The notes under the pieces were generated by a model. It had not been told where the DNA came from. It saw only the letters and a program-made list of their open reading frames with translations, and did no database searches. Made by a program: the position numbers and the translations under genes. A DNA stretch of 64,000 nt from Acidobacteriota bacterium (GTDB lineage Bacteria > Acidobacteriota > Vicinamibacteria > Vicinamibacterales > Fen-181). Below, piece after piece: positions 18,282 through 27,113 of this stretch (positions are counted from its first letter, which is position 1; each line of letters starts with the position of its first letter). The stretch covers positions 81,411 to 145,410 of the forward strand of contig PMZR01000009.1 in NCBI GenBank assembly GCA_003170135.1. Direction: 5' to 3'.

Positions 18282-20704
18282 ATGCCTCGTCCGCCGATCG
18301 CGACGCGAATGGGTATGGCCAAGAAGAAGGCGCGGCGCGGCGCAGCCAGACCGACGCGCGGACGGTCCGCAAAGGCGTCGAAGCCGGTCGAGCCGGCGCC
18401 GAACGCCGTCGCGCCGGCCATGCCGGCCCAGCCGTTTGCCATCGTCGGGATCGGGATGTCGGCGGGCGGGCTGGAGGCCTACTCGCAACTGCTCGAGTCG
18501 CTGCCCGCGCAGCCGAAATTCGCGATGGTGCTCATCCCGCACCTCGCGCCCCATCATCACAGCACCCTGCCTGAGCTGCTCGCCGAGCGCGGGCGCATGC
18601 CGGTGGTCCAAGCGACCGACATGATGCCGGTCGAGCCGAACAAGCTCTATGTCATTCCGCCCGACGCGCTGATGGAGCTCGGCGGCGGCGTGCTGCGCCT
18701 GCTGCCCCGGCCGACCGAACAACACATCGCGCTCCCGATCGATTTCTTCCTGAACTCGCTTGCCGCGGTTCAAGCCGACCGCGCGGTGGCCGTTATCCTG
18801 TCGGGCACCGGCAGTGACGGCACGCTGGGCATCCGCTTCGTCAAGGCGATGGGCTGGAGATCCTCCAGTTCCGCGGACACACCGGGGCATACCTCGAGCC
18901 GCCGCCCGGCGACGCGAACCTCAGCGTGCTGAAGCTCGCGCGCGAGGGGTTGCTGCACGGCTTGCGAACGGCGCTGCAGCAGGCCCGCAAGACGCGCAAG
19001 CCGGTGCGCAAGACGGGGCTTCGCGTCCGTTCGAACGGGGCCTGGACGGACGTCGATCTCGAGGTGCTTCCGCTGGCCGGCCTGTCCTCGTTGCACTTCC
19101 TCGTCCTCTTCGATCGGCCCGGCCCGAAAGCGCACCCCGCCCCGGCGGCGTCCACCCGCCGTGGCAAGGCCGCGCCACGCGGCGGCCGGAACACCGAGCG
19201 CCTCGAGCAGGAACTGGCCGCCACGCGCGAGTACCTGCAGTCGATCATCGAGGAAGTGGAAGCGGCCAACGAGGAAATCCTGTCGAGCAACGAGGAATTG
19301 CAGTCCACCAACGAGGAGCTGGACACCGCCCGCGAGGAGCTGCAGGGAATGCTCTCCCACGTGCTGGGATGTCCCGACCAGGGACCGGGGATCGTCGAGG
19401 TGCGGCTGCGGACCGCGGCCGGCGTCAAACCCGTGCAGCTCGTCACGCGACGCGACCCGGTTGCCGCCCGGACCGGCGTCTCCTACCACACGGCGATCGT
19501 GGATCTGACCGACGTGCGCCGGCTCGAAGAGGCTCGGCAGCAGGCGGAACACGCCCGGCAGAAGAGCCTCGAGGGCGAGCGCGCCGCGCGCGCCGCGAAC
19601 CAGGCCAAGGACCGGTTCCTCGCGATGCTGTCGCACGAACTGCGCACGCCGCTGACGCCGATCCTGGCGGCCGCCGACTGGATGGCGTCGCAATCGACGG
19701 TGACGCCGGATCTCGCCGGCAAGATCGACACCGTTCGCCGCAACGTCAGGGCCGAAGCGCACCTGATCGACGACCTGCTCGACGTCGCGCGCATCACGCA
19801 GAAGGACCTGACGATCCACCGCCTGCCGGTCGACCTGCACCGCGTGATTGCCGACACGCTGGACGGCTGGACGACGGTCCTGTCGCAGCGACGCATCACG
19901 CTCGACGTGCAGCTGCAGGCCGGCGCCTGCTGAGTGAACGGCGACGCCGCGCGCCTCGCCCAGGTCTTCCGCAACCTGATCAGCAACGCCGTGAAGTTCA
20001 CCGACGAGGGCGGCCGCATCGCCGTCACGTCCAGGGCGCGAGGCCGTCGCATCCGCGTTACGGTCACTGACAGCGGCGTCGGCATGACCGAGGCGCAGCA
20101 GCGCCGGTTGTTCCAACCGTTCATCACGAAGGACAGCGGGGTGACGCGCCGCGGCCTCGGCCTCGGCCTCGTCATCTCACAGGCGATCGTGGCGGCGCAC
20201 GACGGCCGCCTCGAGGTCACGAGCCCGGGCGGTGGCCGGGGGACGACGGCCTGCGTGGAACTTGCAACCATCGCGGCGCCGGCGAAGCCGGAGAACGCAC
20301 GGGTCGCCGCTGCTGGCGCACCCGCGGAGGTCGCGCCACTGCGCCCCGCGCGCGTGTTGCTGGTCGAAGACGACGTGGACAGCGCGCAGATGTTCGCGCT
20401 GCTCTTCTCGTCGGCAGGCTTCGACGTGCAGGTGGCCGGGTCGGTATATGCGGCACTGCAGCTTGCGGACAGTTGCGAGGTGCTGGTCAGCGACGTCGCG
20501 CTGCCCGACGGCAGCGGGCTCGATCTCATGTGGACGCTGAGGGCCCGGCGGCCGACCCGCGCGATTGCCCTGAGCGGCTACGGCGGCGCGCAGGACGTGC
20601 AGCGCAGCCTGGCGGCGGGATTCAGGCAGCACTTGACGAAGCCCGTGGACCTGGACCAACTCATCGCCGCGGTGCGGCGGCTCGTAGACGAACCGCCGGC
20701 TTGA
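18282..20704 (+). pseudogene. Broken CheB-(CheR)-PAS-histidine kinase-receiver hybrid
   Basis: Three open segments line up as one former gene. 18282-18860 encodes a CheB-like methylesterase start (IVGIGMSAGGLEA, LSGTGSDGTLGIR). The sequence then jumps, in another frame, to the PAS-type segment GAYLEPPPGDANLSVLKLAREG that normally follows CheR, so the end of CheB and all of CheR are missing. The second segment continues through a coiled coil and an H-box (AMLSHELRTPLTP) and meets an in-frame TGA at 19931-19933. The third segment, in the same frame, supplies the ATPase (NLISNAVKF, GVGM, GLGLGLVI) and a receiver domain (VLLVEDD, SDVALPDG). A tryptophan codon mutated to TGA would fit. Two separate lesions argue against a single sequencing error. 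Confidence 0.85.
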
Positions 20705-20711
20705 GCCGGCC

Positions 20712-23213
20712 TCACTGCTCGTCGGCGCGAAGCGCCTTCACAAACACCGCCCGCCGCGGCGGCGGCATCGGCGACGCGGCTCCCCGCACGGCCTTCCAGA
20801 TGTTCTCGCTGAAGGCCAGGTCCGGCGCCCGGTCGGCCTCGGACAGGTCGAAGCCCCGCGCCTGCGCGGCGCCGGGCCCCTTTGGCGGATTCAACCGGTC
20901 GAGCGGCACGCGCGCCTTTTCGGCGGTGAACGCCGATGGGTCCGGTGTCGCCTGGAACGCGTTGTAGAGCGGCGTCGCCGCCGCGTCCAGCTGCGTCATC
21001 GGCGGCAGGCCGAGAATCAGTTCCAGCGTGCGCAGCACCCCGCACGTCGTGTAGAGCGTGCTGTCGACCATCGTGCGGCGCACGAACGGGCTGATGACCA
21101 GCAGCACCGAGCGGTGCGCGTCCACGTGGTCCGGTCCGTTCTGCGCGTCGTCTTCGAGGACGAAGATCGCCGATTCCTTCCAGAAGCGGCTGCGCGAAAT
21201 GGCCTCGACGAGGCGGCCGAGGGCGAGGTCGTTGTCGGCGACCATCGAGACCGGCGTCACTTCTCCCGCGCGCGCGCCGGCGGTATGGTCCCTGGGCAGC
21301 CTGATGATCGACAGCCGCGGCAGATCGCCGCCAGCCTCGAACTGGCTGAATTCCTTCAGCCAGATGTCCACGCGGCGCTGGTCCGTGATGGCCAGGTCGA
21401 AGGGCGGGAAGTCGGGGTCGATGCGTCCTTCGAGGCCCGGGACACTCGCGCGGATCGTGCGTTCGCCGCCGCTGGCCGGGGCGCCCGCGTTCCGCTCGCT
21501 CGACCGCACGCGTTCGACGAACTCGCCGTAGCTGCGAACGCTCACGCCCGCGCGGATGCACGCGTCCCAGATGTAGCCCTGCGACGGCGCCGCGATGTTC
21601 CCGTACGGCCCGCGCATGTTGCCGCCGCCCTCGCTCAGGTACACGCCGCCACGTTTCCCGTAATTCACCGGCCACATCTTCTCGACGATGTCGGTCGAGT
21701 AGGCGCCGGTCGAGTAGGCGTGCCCCCCGTAGCTCACCTCGGCGTTGACGTAGAAGTTGTCGAACAGCACGTAATTGCGCGCGATGGCGTGCGCGTTCGG
21801 CGTCACCTCCTCGCCAAACAACGCGAGCGACGCATCACCGTTGCCCTGCCGCATGTCGCCCAGCACCTGGTCGTAGGTCCGGTTCTCGCGGATCACGTAG
21901 AAGACGTACTTGATCGGCGAGCCGCCGCCCACGACGCGCGGAATGGGCGAGGCCACGGGCGCATCGGCGGGCGCGAACCGCGCGGCGGCCGTGTAGGGCG
22001 TCAGCGCGAACACGGTCGACGTGTAGCGCTGCAGCGCGGCGTCATCGGGCATCGGGATCGCCGACAGCGTCCCGGGCAGCAGCGTCGCGATGTACTCGTT
22101 GCTCGTGCCCTTCACCGGATTGGGGCCCCCGGGATTCGCGCGCGAGCGCAGTCCCTTGCCGCTGAGCGCGTAGATCTGCTTGCCGTCGGGCGCGACGAGC
22201 ACGCCGGTGGGATACCAGCCCGTCGGGATGAAGCCGCGCACGTGGGGATGGCTGTCGAGGGAGATGACCGCGATGGCGTTGTTGTCGGCGTTGGCAACGA
22301 GCAGCGTCGCGCCGTCTGGCGAGAGCGCCAGCGCGTTCGGCGTCGAGCCCGCGGGCGCGTCGGGATAGAGCGAGACCGTTACCTGTTCCTTCGCCTTCAG
22401 CGACGCCGTGTCGACGACCCACACCGCGTTCGTGTTCGCGCACGCGACGAACAGCGTTGCGCCGTCGGAGGACAGCACCATCGCGTTCGGGTGGTCGCCG
22501 GTGGGCACTTCGCCCACGGGCGCGAGCGTTTCGGCGTCGAACGCCAGCACTTTCCCGCCGCCCCACAACGACACGAAGACGATGCCGCCGTCGCGCGAGG
22601 TCACGCAGGTGTACGGTTCGGCCGGCAGGTCCACGCTCTTCTCGACCTTCCCGGTCTCGATGCTGACGGCGACCAGCGTCTGCGCGAGCACGCGCACCGC
22701 GAACAGCCGCGTGCCGTCGGGCCGCACGGCGAGGCCGCCCGTGAAAGCGGATTTCACCGGGCTCGGGCCGAGCGGGAAGGTCCGCGCGGCGGTGACGGTG
22801 CCGTTGTCGAAGGTGAACTCGCGCACCGCGTTGTCGGCCGACGAGTAGAACCGCTTGCCGTCGGGGTGCCACACCAGTCCCAGCCAGGCCTCATCGACCG
22901 CCACGGTCGCCGCCACCGTCAGGGTTCGCGTATCGACGACGCTGAAGGTCGGCTTCGAGTAGCCGTTGTTGGTGACGATGAGGTACCGGGCGTCGGGCGA
23001 GAAGCTCATGTTGAGCGGCAGATCGCTCACCTGCACGTGCCGTCCGGCCGGCGCGATTCGCCAGCCGTTCGGAAGCACGGTCACGTCGCCGTCGGTCCCG
23101 GGACGCACGACGCGCGGCGTCGGTTGCGCGCGCATCGCAAGGACGCCGAACAGCCCGGCCGCCACCGCGACGGCCAGCCAGAAACGAACCGAGCGGGAGT
23201 GGATCAGGGACAT
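20712..23213 (-). CDS. Secreted beta-propeller phosphoesterase (phospholipase C/acid-phosphatase-like)
   Basis: This 833-residue protein has an N-terminal signal/anchor (about residues 9-29). Residues about 60-400 are a YVTN-type beta-propeller with repeated PDG-T-L-F-VA patterns. Residues about 430-780 carry a phosphoesterase domain with VIRENRTYDQVLGD, YSTDIVEKMWPVNYG and FVLEDDAQNGPDHVDAHRS, the metal-binding pattern of the phospholipase C/AcpA group. The enzyme would hydrolyse phosphate esters outside the cytoplasm. It sits between two wrecked signalling genes but is itself intact. Similar proteins are abundant in Acidobacteriota. Confidence 0.85.
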   Translation of the reverse strand: MSLIHSRSVRFWLAVAVAAGLFGVLAMRAQPTPRVVRPGTDGDVTVLPNGWRIAPAGRHVQVSDLPLNMSFSPDARYLIVTNNGYSKPTFSVVDTRTLTVAATVAVDEAWLGLVWHPDGKRFYSSADNAVREFTFDNGTVTAARTFPLGPSPVKSAFTGGLAVRPDGTRLFAVRVLAQTLVAVSIETGKVEKSVDLPAEPYTCVTSRDGGIVFVSLWGGGKVLAFDAETLAPVGEVPTGDHPNAMVLSSDGATLFVACANTNAVWVVDTASLKAKEQVTVSLYPDAPAGSTPNALALSPDGATLLVANADNNAIAVISLDSHPHVRGFIPTGWYPTGVLVAPDGKQIYALSGKGLRSRANPGGPNPVKGTSNEYIATLLPGTLSAIPMPDDAALQRYTSTVFALTPYTAAARFAPADAPVASPIPRVVGGGSPIKYVFYVIRENRTYDQVLGDMRQGNGDASLALFGEEVTPNAHAIARNYVLFDNFYVNAEVSYGGHAYSTGAYSTDIVEKMWPVNYGKRGGVYLSEGGGNMRGPYGNIAAPSQGYIWDACIRAGVSVRSYGEFVERVRSSERNAGAPASGGERTIRASVPGLEGRIDPDFPPFDLAITDQRRVDIWLKEFSQFEAGGDLPRLSIIRLPRDHTAGARAGEVTPVSMVADNDLALGRLVEAISRSRFWKESAIFVLEDDAQNGPDHVDAHRSVLLVISPFVRRTMVDSTLYTTCGVLRTLELILGLPPMTQLDAAATPLYNAFQATPDPSAFTAEKARVPLDRLNPPKGPGAAQARGFDLSEADRAPDLAFSENIWKAVRGAASPMPPPRRAVFVKALRADEQ

Positions 23214-23354
23214 CTGAAGGACCTTTCGATCGACGCGGCTTCGAGGCGAGGATGGGCAGACCAGGGACGTAGCTTACATCAGCGACAGGAGATCCGGATC
23301 CTGGGCTTGGGCTGGCAGGTGATGGCGGAGTGGAAAGCGGATTGCCGGGCCGCC

Positions 23355-23992
23355 TCACTGCTCGGGTGTGGACGCGCGATGCTCGGAGGCCTTCGCGGAG
23401 CTTCCCACGGCAGACTGAACAGCCGCGACGAGTTCGTCGACGTCGACCGGTTTGGAGACATAGCCGTCCATCCCTGCCGCCAGACAACGCTCCTTGTCAC
23501 CTTGCATCGCGTGGGCGGTCATGGCCACGATGGGAATGTGGGCGCCCGTCGGCTCTTGCGTCTTTCGTATCGCTGCCGTCGCTTCGAAGCCATCGATGTC
23601 GGGCATCTGGACGTCCGTGAGCACCCGCCGCCGGGGGAGCCGCACTTCATCGAAATGGTCGCCGTGAGCCGGTAGAGGCCCGCCCGGTAGCCGGCCAGCA
23701 CGGTTCCGTCGGGCGCTTCTCCGAGGCTCAGGACCACGTCGTGAGGAAGACCGTCCACGGGCCCGAACCGTTGAAACCGCTGACCGTCGTAGCGAAAGAC
23801 GCCGTTCTCCGTTCCGGCCCAGAGAAAGCCGGTCCGATCCTGGAAGAGCACTTTGACCGCCAGGTTGGTCAGACCATCCTCTGCCCCGTAATAGCGGAAA
23901 CTGTATTGTTGCGCGCTGACCGGCGCAGCAAGCGTCAGGCAGGTGAGGATGGCGGCGAGGCGCAGGGATGACTGACGGCCGGAAACCCACAT
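23355..23992 (-). pseudogene. Remnant of a hybrid two-component sensor: propeller start joined to receiver end
   Basis: From ATG 23992 the frame encodes a signal peptide (residues 1-28, ending PVSAQ) and about two blades of a two-component-regulator propeller ([36 protein letters not shown]). At about 23670 the homology switches, in a different frame, to the second half of a receiver domain ([34 protein letters not shown]), ending at 23355. More than a thousand residues of a typical hybrid sensor (the rest of the propeller, the kinase, and the receiver start with its acidic pocket) are missing. No working product is expected. Confidence 0.85.
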
Positions 23993-24153
23993 ATAGGACG
24001 CATCGGTCAAGTTCGTTGATCCCTGTAGCCGGCCTCGGCCGAAATCGCGAGATCGTGGTGTAAACTCGGCTGAGAGCTCGATGGCGTCGCGGCGGCGTTC
24101 ACGCCCTCGCTCGGCGGGTCTGAAGATCCGGCCGCACGGGCTCGCCAACCGAC

Positions 24154-25851
24154 ATGTTCTGGTCCCCCGCGCAAGCCCGCCGCACGAGTCCCCTGGACCT
24201 GCTGGCGCTGCTCATCTTCGGCCTGCTGGTTCTCGTCGTCTTCCTCGACATGCCACACGTGTTGCCGGGCCCGCAGGCGAGGCTCGATCTGGCGGTGTGG
24301 CTCCTGCCGCTCTACGGTCTGTTTTCGCTGCTCCGGATGCTCGCCGCCTACATCATCTCGCTGGCGTTCGCGCTGATGGTCGGCTATCTCGCCGCCACCT
24401 CGTTGCTGGCGCGTCGCTTCATCCTGCCGGGCCTGGACATCCTGCAGTCGGTGCCGATTCTCGGCTTCTTCCCCGCGGCGATCTTCTTTTTCATCTATCT
24501 GTTCCGCGGGTCGCTCGTGGGCGTCGAGGCAGCCGCGGTGTTCCTCATCTTCACCAGCCAGGCATGGAACCTGGCCTTCAGCGTCTACGAATCGCTGATC
24601 ACCATTCCGGAAGACGTCGCCACCGCCGTGCGGGTGAGCGGCGCGACCGGCGTCGTGCGCTGGCGGCGCCTGCTGCTGCCGGCATGCGTCCCGCGCCTGA
24701 CCTACAACAGCATGCTGTCGTGGGCGGGCGGCTGGTATTTCCTCATCGCGAGCGAGATGATCGCGGTCGGCGCGCGCAGTTACACGCTGCCGGGCCTCGG
24801 CAGCTACATCGGCCAGTCGATTGCCGACGGCGCGTACGGGGCCGCGGCGGCCGGCATCGGAACGCTCGCGGCGATCATCGTCGTGCTGCACATCCTCGTG
24901 TGGAGTCCGCTCGAGTATTGGTCGAAGCGTTTCCGGTACGAGTACGCGTCGCGCACCGAGGCTGCGCCGCCTCCGCTGGCGCTGACGCTCATCCAGCGCG
25001 CGCCGCTGCTGCGCCGGGGATGGGTGCGCGCGCTGAACGTGGTGGGCCGCGGCGCGGGCGCCGTCACGGCCCGGGTGTCCGCCTCGCTGACCGGCGCGGT
25101 GATGCGCTACCTGCTGGCCAGTCTCGGGCTCGCCGCCGCCCTGGCCATCGTCTACGGCGGCATGTCGGCGGCGGGGCAGATCATCCACCCACTGCCGCCC
25201 GAGGCCCGCCAGATTCCGTCGGCACTCCTCTTCAGTTTCCTGCGGTTGCTCGTCGCCTACGTCATCAGCCTGGCATGGACGATCCCGCTCGCGTACTGGC
25301 TGAGCCTGTCGGCCCGACGCTCGGCGCGGGTGCTCCCGGTCGTCCAGGTGGTCGCCAGCATGCCGGCCACGGCGTTCTTCCCGGTGATCGTCGCCCTGGT
25401 CCTGGCCCTGCACCTCGATTTGAACGTGGCGTCGGTGGCGCTCGTCCTCACCGGCATGCAATGGTACCTGCTGTTCAACCTGGTGGCCGGAGCGCAGGCC
25501 ATGCCCGAGGACCTGCGCGAGCTGGCGGCCGCCTCCAACGTGCACGGATGGCTGTACCTGCGGCGGTTCTTCCTGCCGGTCGCCGCCCCGAGCCTGATTA
25601 CGGGCAGCCTGACGGGCTGGGGTGGCGGGTGGAACGCGCTCATCATCAGCGAGTACCTCACCGTGCGCGGCAAGACCTACACGGTCGAGGGCATCGGAAC
25701 GCTGCTCGATCGCGCGACCTACGTGAAGGGCGACCTGCAGATGATCACGTTGACGATTGTGAGCATGGTCGTCGTGATTTCGTTGATCAATCGCTTCGTC
25801 TGGCGCAGGCTGTACCAGCGCGCGACGGAGCGATATCGGTTGGAATACTGA
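24154..25851 (+). CDS. ABC transporter permease, two fused NitT/TauT-type domains
   Basis: This 565-residue protein contains two BPD-type permease halves. Each ends in an EAA-like loop: ITIPEDVATAVRVSGA-W-RRLLLPA (about residues 150-175) and QAMPEDLRELAAASNV-G-RRFFLP (about residues 448-475). About twelve hydrophobic segments are visible. A single-chain double permease would pair with a homodimeric or duplicated ATPase. It is the first gene of a run with the ATPase at 25870, a small accessory gene and mprF. No substrate-binding protein gene is nearby, so the substrate stays open. Confidence 0.9.
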   Translation: MFWSPAQARRTSPLDLLALLIFGLLVLVVFLDMPHVLPGPQARLDLAVWLLPLYGLFSLLRMLAAYIISLAFALMVGYLAATSLLARRFILPGLDILQSVPILGFFPAAIFFFIYLFRGSLVGVEAAAVFLIFTSQAWNLAFSVYESLITIPEDVATAVRVSGATGVVRWRRLLLPACVPRLTYNSMLSWAGGWYFLIASEMIAVGARSYTLPGLGSYIGQSIADGAYGAAAAGIGTLAAIIVVLHILVWSPLEYWSKRFRYEYASRTEAAPPPLALTLIQRAPLLRRGWVRALNVVGRGAGAVTARVSASLTGAVMRYLLASLGLAAALAIVYGGMSAAGQIIHPLPPEARQIPSALLFSFLRLLVAYVISLAWTIPLAYWLSLSARRSARVLPVVQVVASMPATAFFPVIVALVLALHLDLNVASVALVLTGMQWYLLFNLVAGAQAMPEDLRELAAASNVHGWLYLRRFFLPVAAPSLITGSLTGWGGGWNALIISEYLTVRGKTYTVEGIGTLLDRATYVKGDLQMITLTIVSMVVVISLINRFVWRRLYQRATERYRLEY

Positions 25852-25869
25852 CGCGGGGATCGGGGCCGA

Positions 25870-26613
25870 ATGGTCGCACCAATCCTGTCGCTGGTCGACG
25901 TCACGAAGCGCTACGAGACCGTGACGATCCTGCGGGACGTGTCGCTCGAGATGCGCGACCAGGAATTCGTGGCGATCATCGGGCCGTCGGGCTGCGGCAA
26001 ATCGACGCTGCTCCGCATCGTCGCCGGCCTGGTCGAGCCGACCTCCGGCCAGGTCTCGTGCGAAGGCCGCGCCGTCGCCGGCCTCAACCCGGCCACCGCC
26101 ATGGTGTTTCAGAGCTTTGCGCTGCTGCCCTGGCTGCGGGCGATCGAGAACGTGGCGCTGCCGCTCGAGGCGCGCGGCCTGCCGGCGCACGAAGGGATCC
26201 GGCGTGCCACGCGCTACCTGGACATGGTCGGCCTGAAGGGACACGGGCGCGCGTTCCCGAAGGAGCTCTCGGGCGGGATGAAACAGCGGGTGGGCCTCGC
26301 CCGCGCGCTGTGCCAGGAACCGCGGCTCCTGCTGATGGATGAACCGTTCTCGGCGCTCGACGTGCTGACCGCGCGCACCCTGCGCGACCAGGTGCTCGAC
26401 GTGCGGCAATCCCCGGACGTGCCGACGCGGACCATCCTGATGGTGACCCACTCGATCGAGGAGGCGGTGTACATGGCTGACCGGGTGGTCGCGATGACGG
26501 CGGACCCGGGCCGCATCGCCGGCGACATTCCGATCGACATCCCGCGCCCCCGGCGTCCGGACATGCCCGCGGTGCGACAGTACGTGGACGAGCTGTATTC
26601 GTTGCTGGTATAG
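25870..26613 (+). CDS. ABC transporter ATP-binding protein (NitT/TauT type)
   Basis: This 247-residue ATPase has Walker [10 protein letters not shown] (about residues 39-47), a Q-loop ([10 protein letters not shown]), signature [15 protein letters not shown], Walker B LLLMDEPF and H-loop THSIEEAV. It ends before the C-terminal extension found in many nitrate/sulfonate ATPases; that piece is encoded separately by the next gene. It starts with ATG 19 bases after the permease stop. Confidence 0.92.
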   Translation: MVAPILSLVDVTKRYETVTILRDVSLEMRDQEFVAIIGPSGCGKSTLLRIVAGLVEPTSGQVSCEGRAVAGLNPATAMVFQSFALLPWLRAIENVALPLEARGLPAHEGIRRATRYLDMVGLKGHGRAFPKELSGGMKQRVGLARALCQEPRLLLMDEPFSALDVLTARTLRDQVLDVRQSPDVPTRTILMVTHSIEEAVYMADRVVAMTADPGRIAGDIPIDIPRPRRPDMPAVRQYVDELYSLLV

Positions 26614-26631
26614 GTCAACCAGAGGATCCGC

Positions 26632-27111
26632 ATGACAACGCCTGCGTTGCCTGACGTCACGATCGGTCGCCTGATGGGCCTGCTCGAAATCATTCGAGAC
26701 ACCCCGGGACCGGATGACATGTACCGGCTGGCCGGCAGCCTGCAGCTCGAGCTGGATGACCTGGTGCCGCTGGTGGACGCGGCCGAACTCCTCGGGTTGA
26801 TTTCGGTGCACGAGGGCGACTACGAGCTGACGGACCTGGGCCGCCGCATGGCGGACGCCGAAGAGAAGGAGCGCAAGCAGGTCTTCCGCGAACGGGCACG
26901 CGACGTGCCGCTGCTGCGCCTCATCGCCGAGCACCTGGCGGCAAGCGAGAACGGGAAGGTGCCGCGCGAAGAGATCCGGAGCGCGATGCACGGCCACTTC
27001 TCGCGCAAGCGGGCCGAACGCCAGATCGACACGGCGATCGACTGGGGCCGGTACGCGGAACTGTTCGACTACGACGCGGACGCGCAGCACTTCGTACGAG
27101 GACAGGGGTAA
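26632..27111 (+). CDS. AAA-associated C-terminal-type domain protein
   Basis: This 159-residue soluble, mainly helical protein resembles the AAA-associated C-terminal domain normally fused to nitrate/sulfonate ABC ATPases (GRLMGLLEIIRD near the start; LPLLRLIAEHL and a winged-helix-like half in the second part). Here it is a separate gene 18 bases after the ATPase. It probably modulates or docks onto that ATPase (inference from context). The next gene starts three bases after its stop. Confidence 0.7.
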   Translation: MTTPALPDVTIGRLMGLLEIIRDTPGPDDMYRLAGSLQLELDDLVPLVDAAELLGLISVHEGDYELTDLGRRMADAEEKERKQVFRERARDVPLLRLIAEHLAASENGKVPREEIRSAMHGHFSRKRAERQIDTAIDWGRYAELFDYDADAQHFVRGQG

Positions 27112-27113
27112 GC

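Noticed and set aside
19931..19933. Recoded UGA (selenocysteine or readthrough) in the kinase gene
   Set aside because: The site follows no conserved cysteine, the same gene has an independent deletion with frame change, and no selenocysteine hairpin is evident; a nonsense mutation is simpler.
21114..23675. Plus-strand open frame of 853 codons
   Set aside because: Antisense to the phosphoesterase gene, and composition is that of a shadow frame.
24007..27090. Minus-strand open frame of 1027 codons
   Set aside because: Arg/His/Gln-rich with no domain; antisense to the permease, ATPase and accessory genes, which carry clear motifs.
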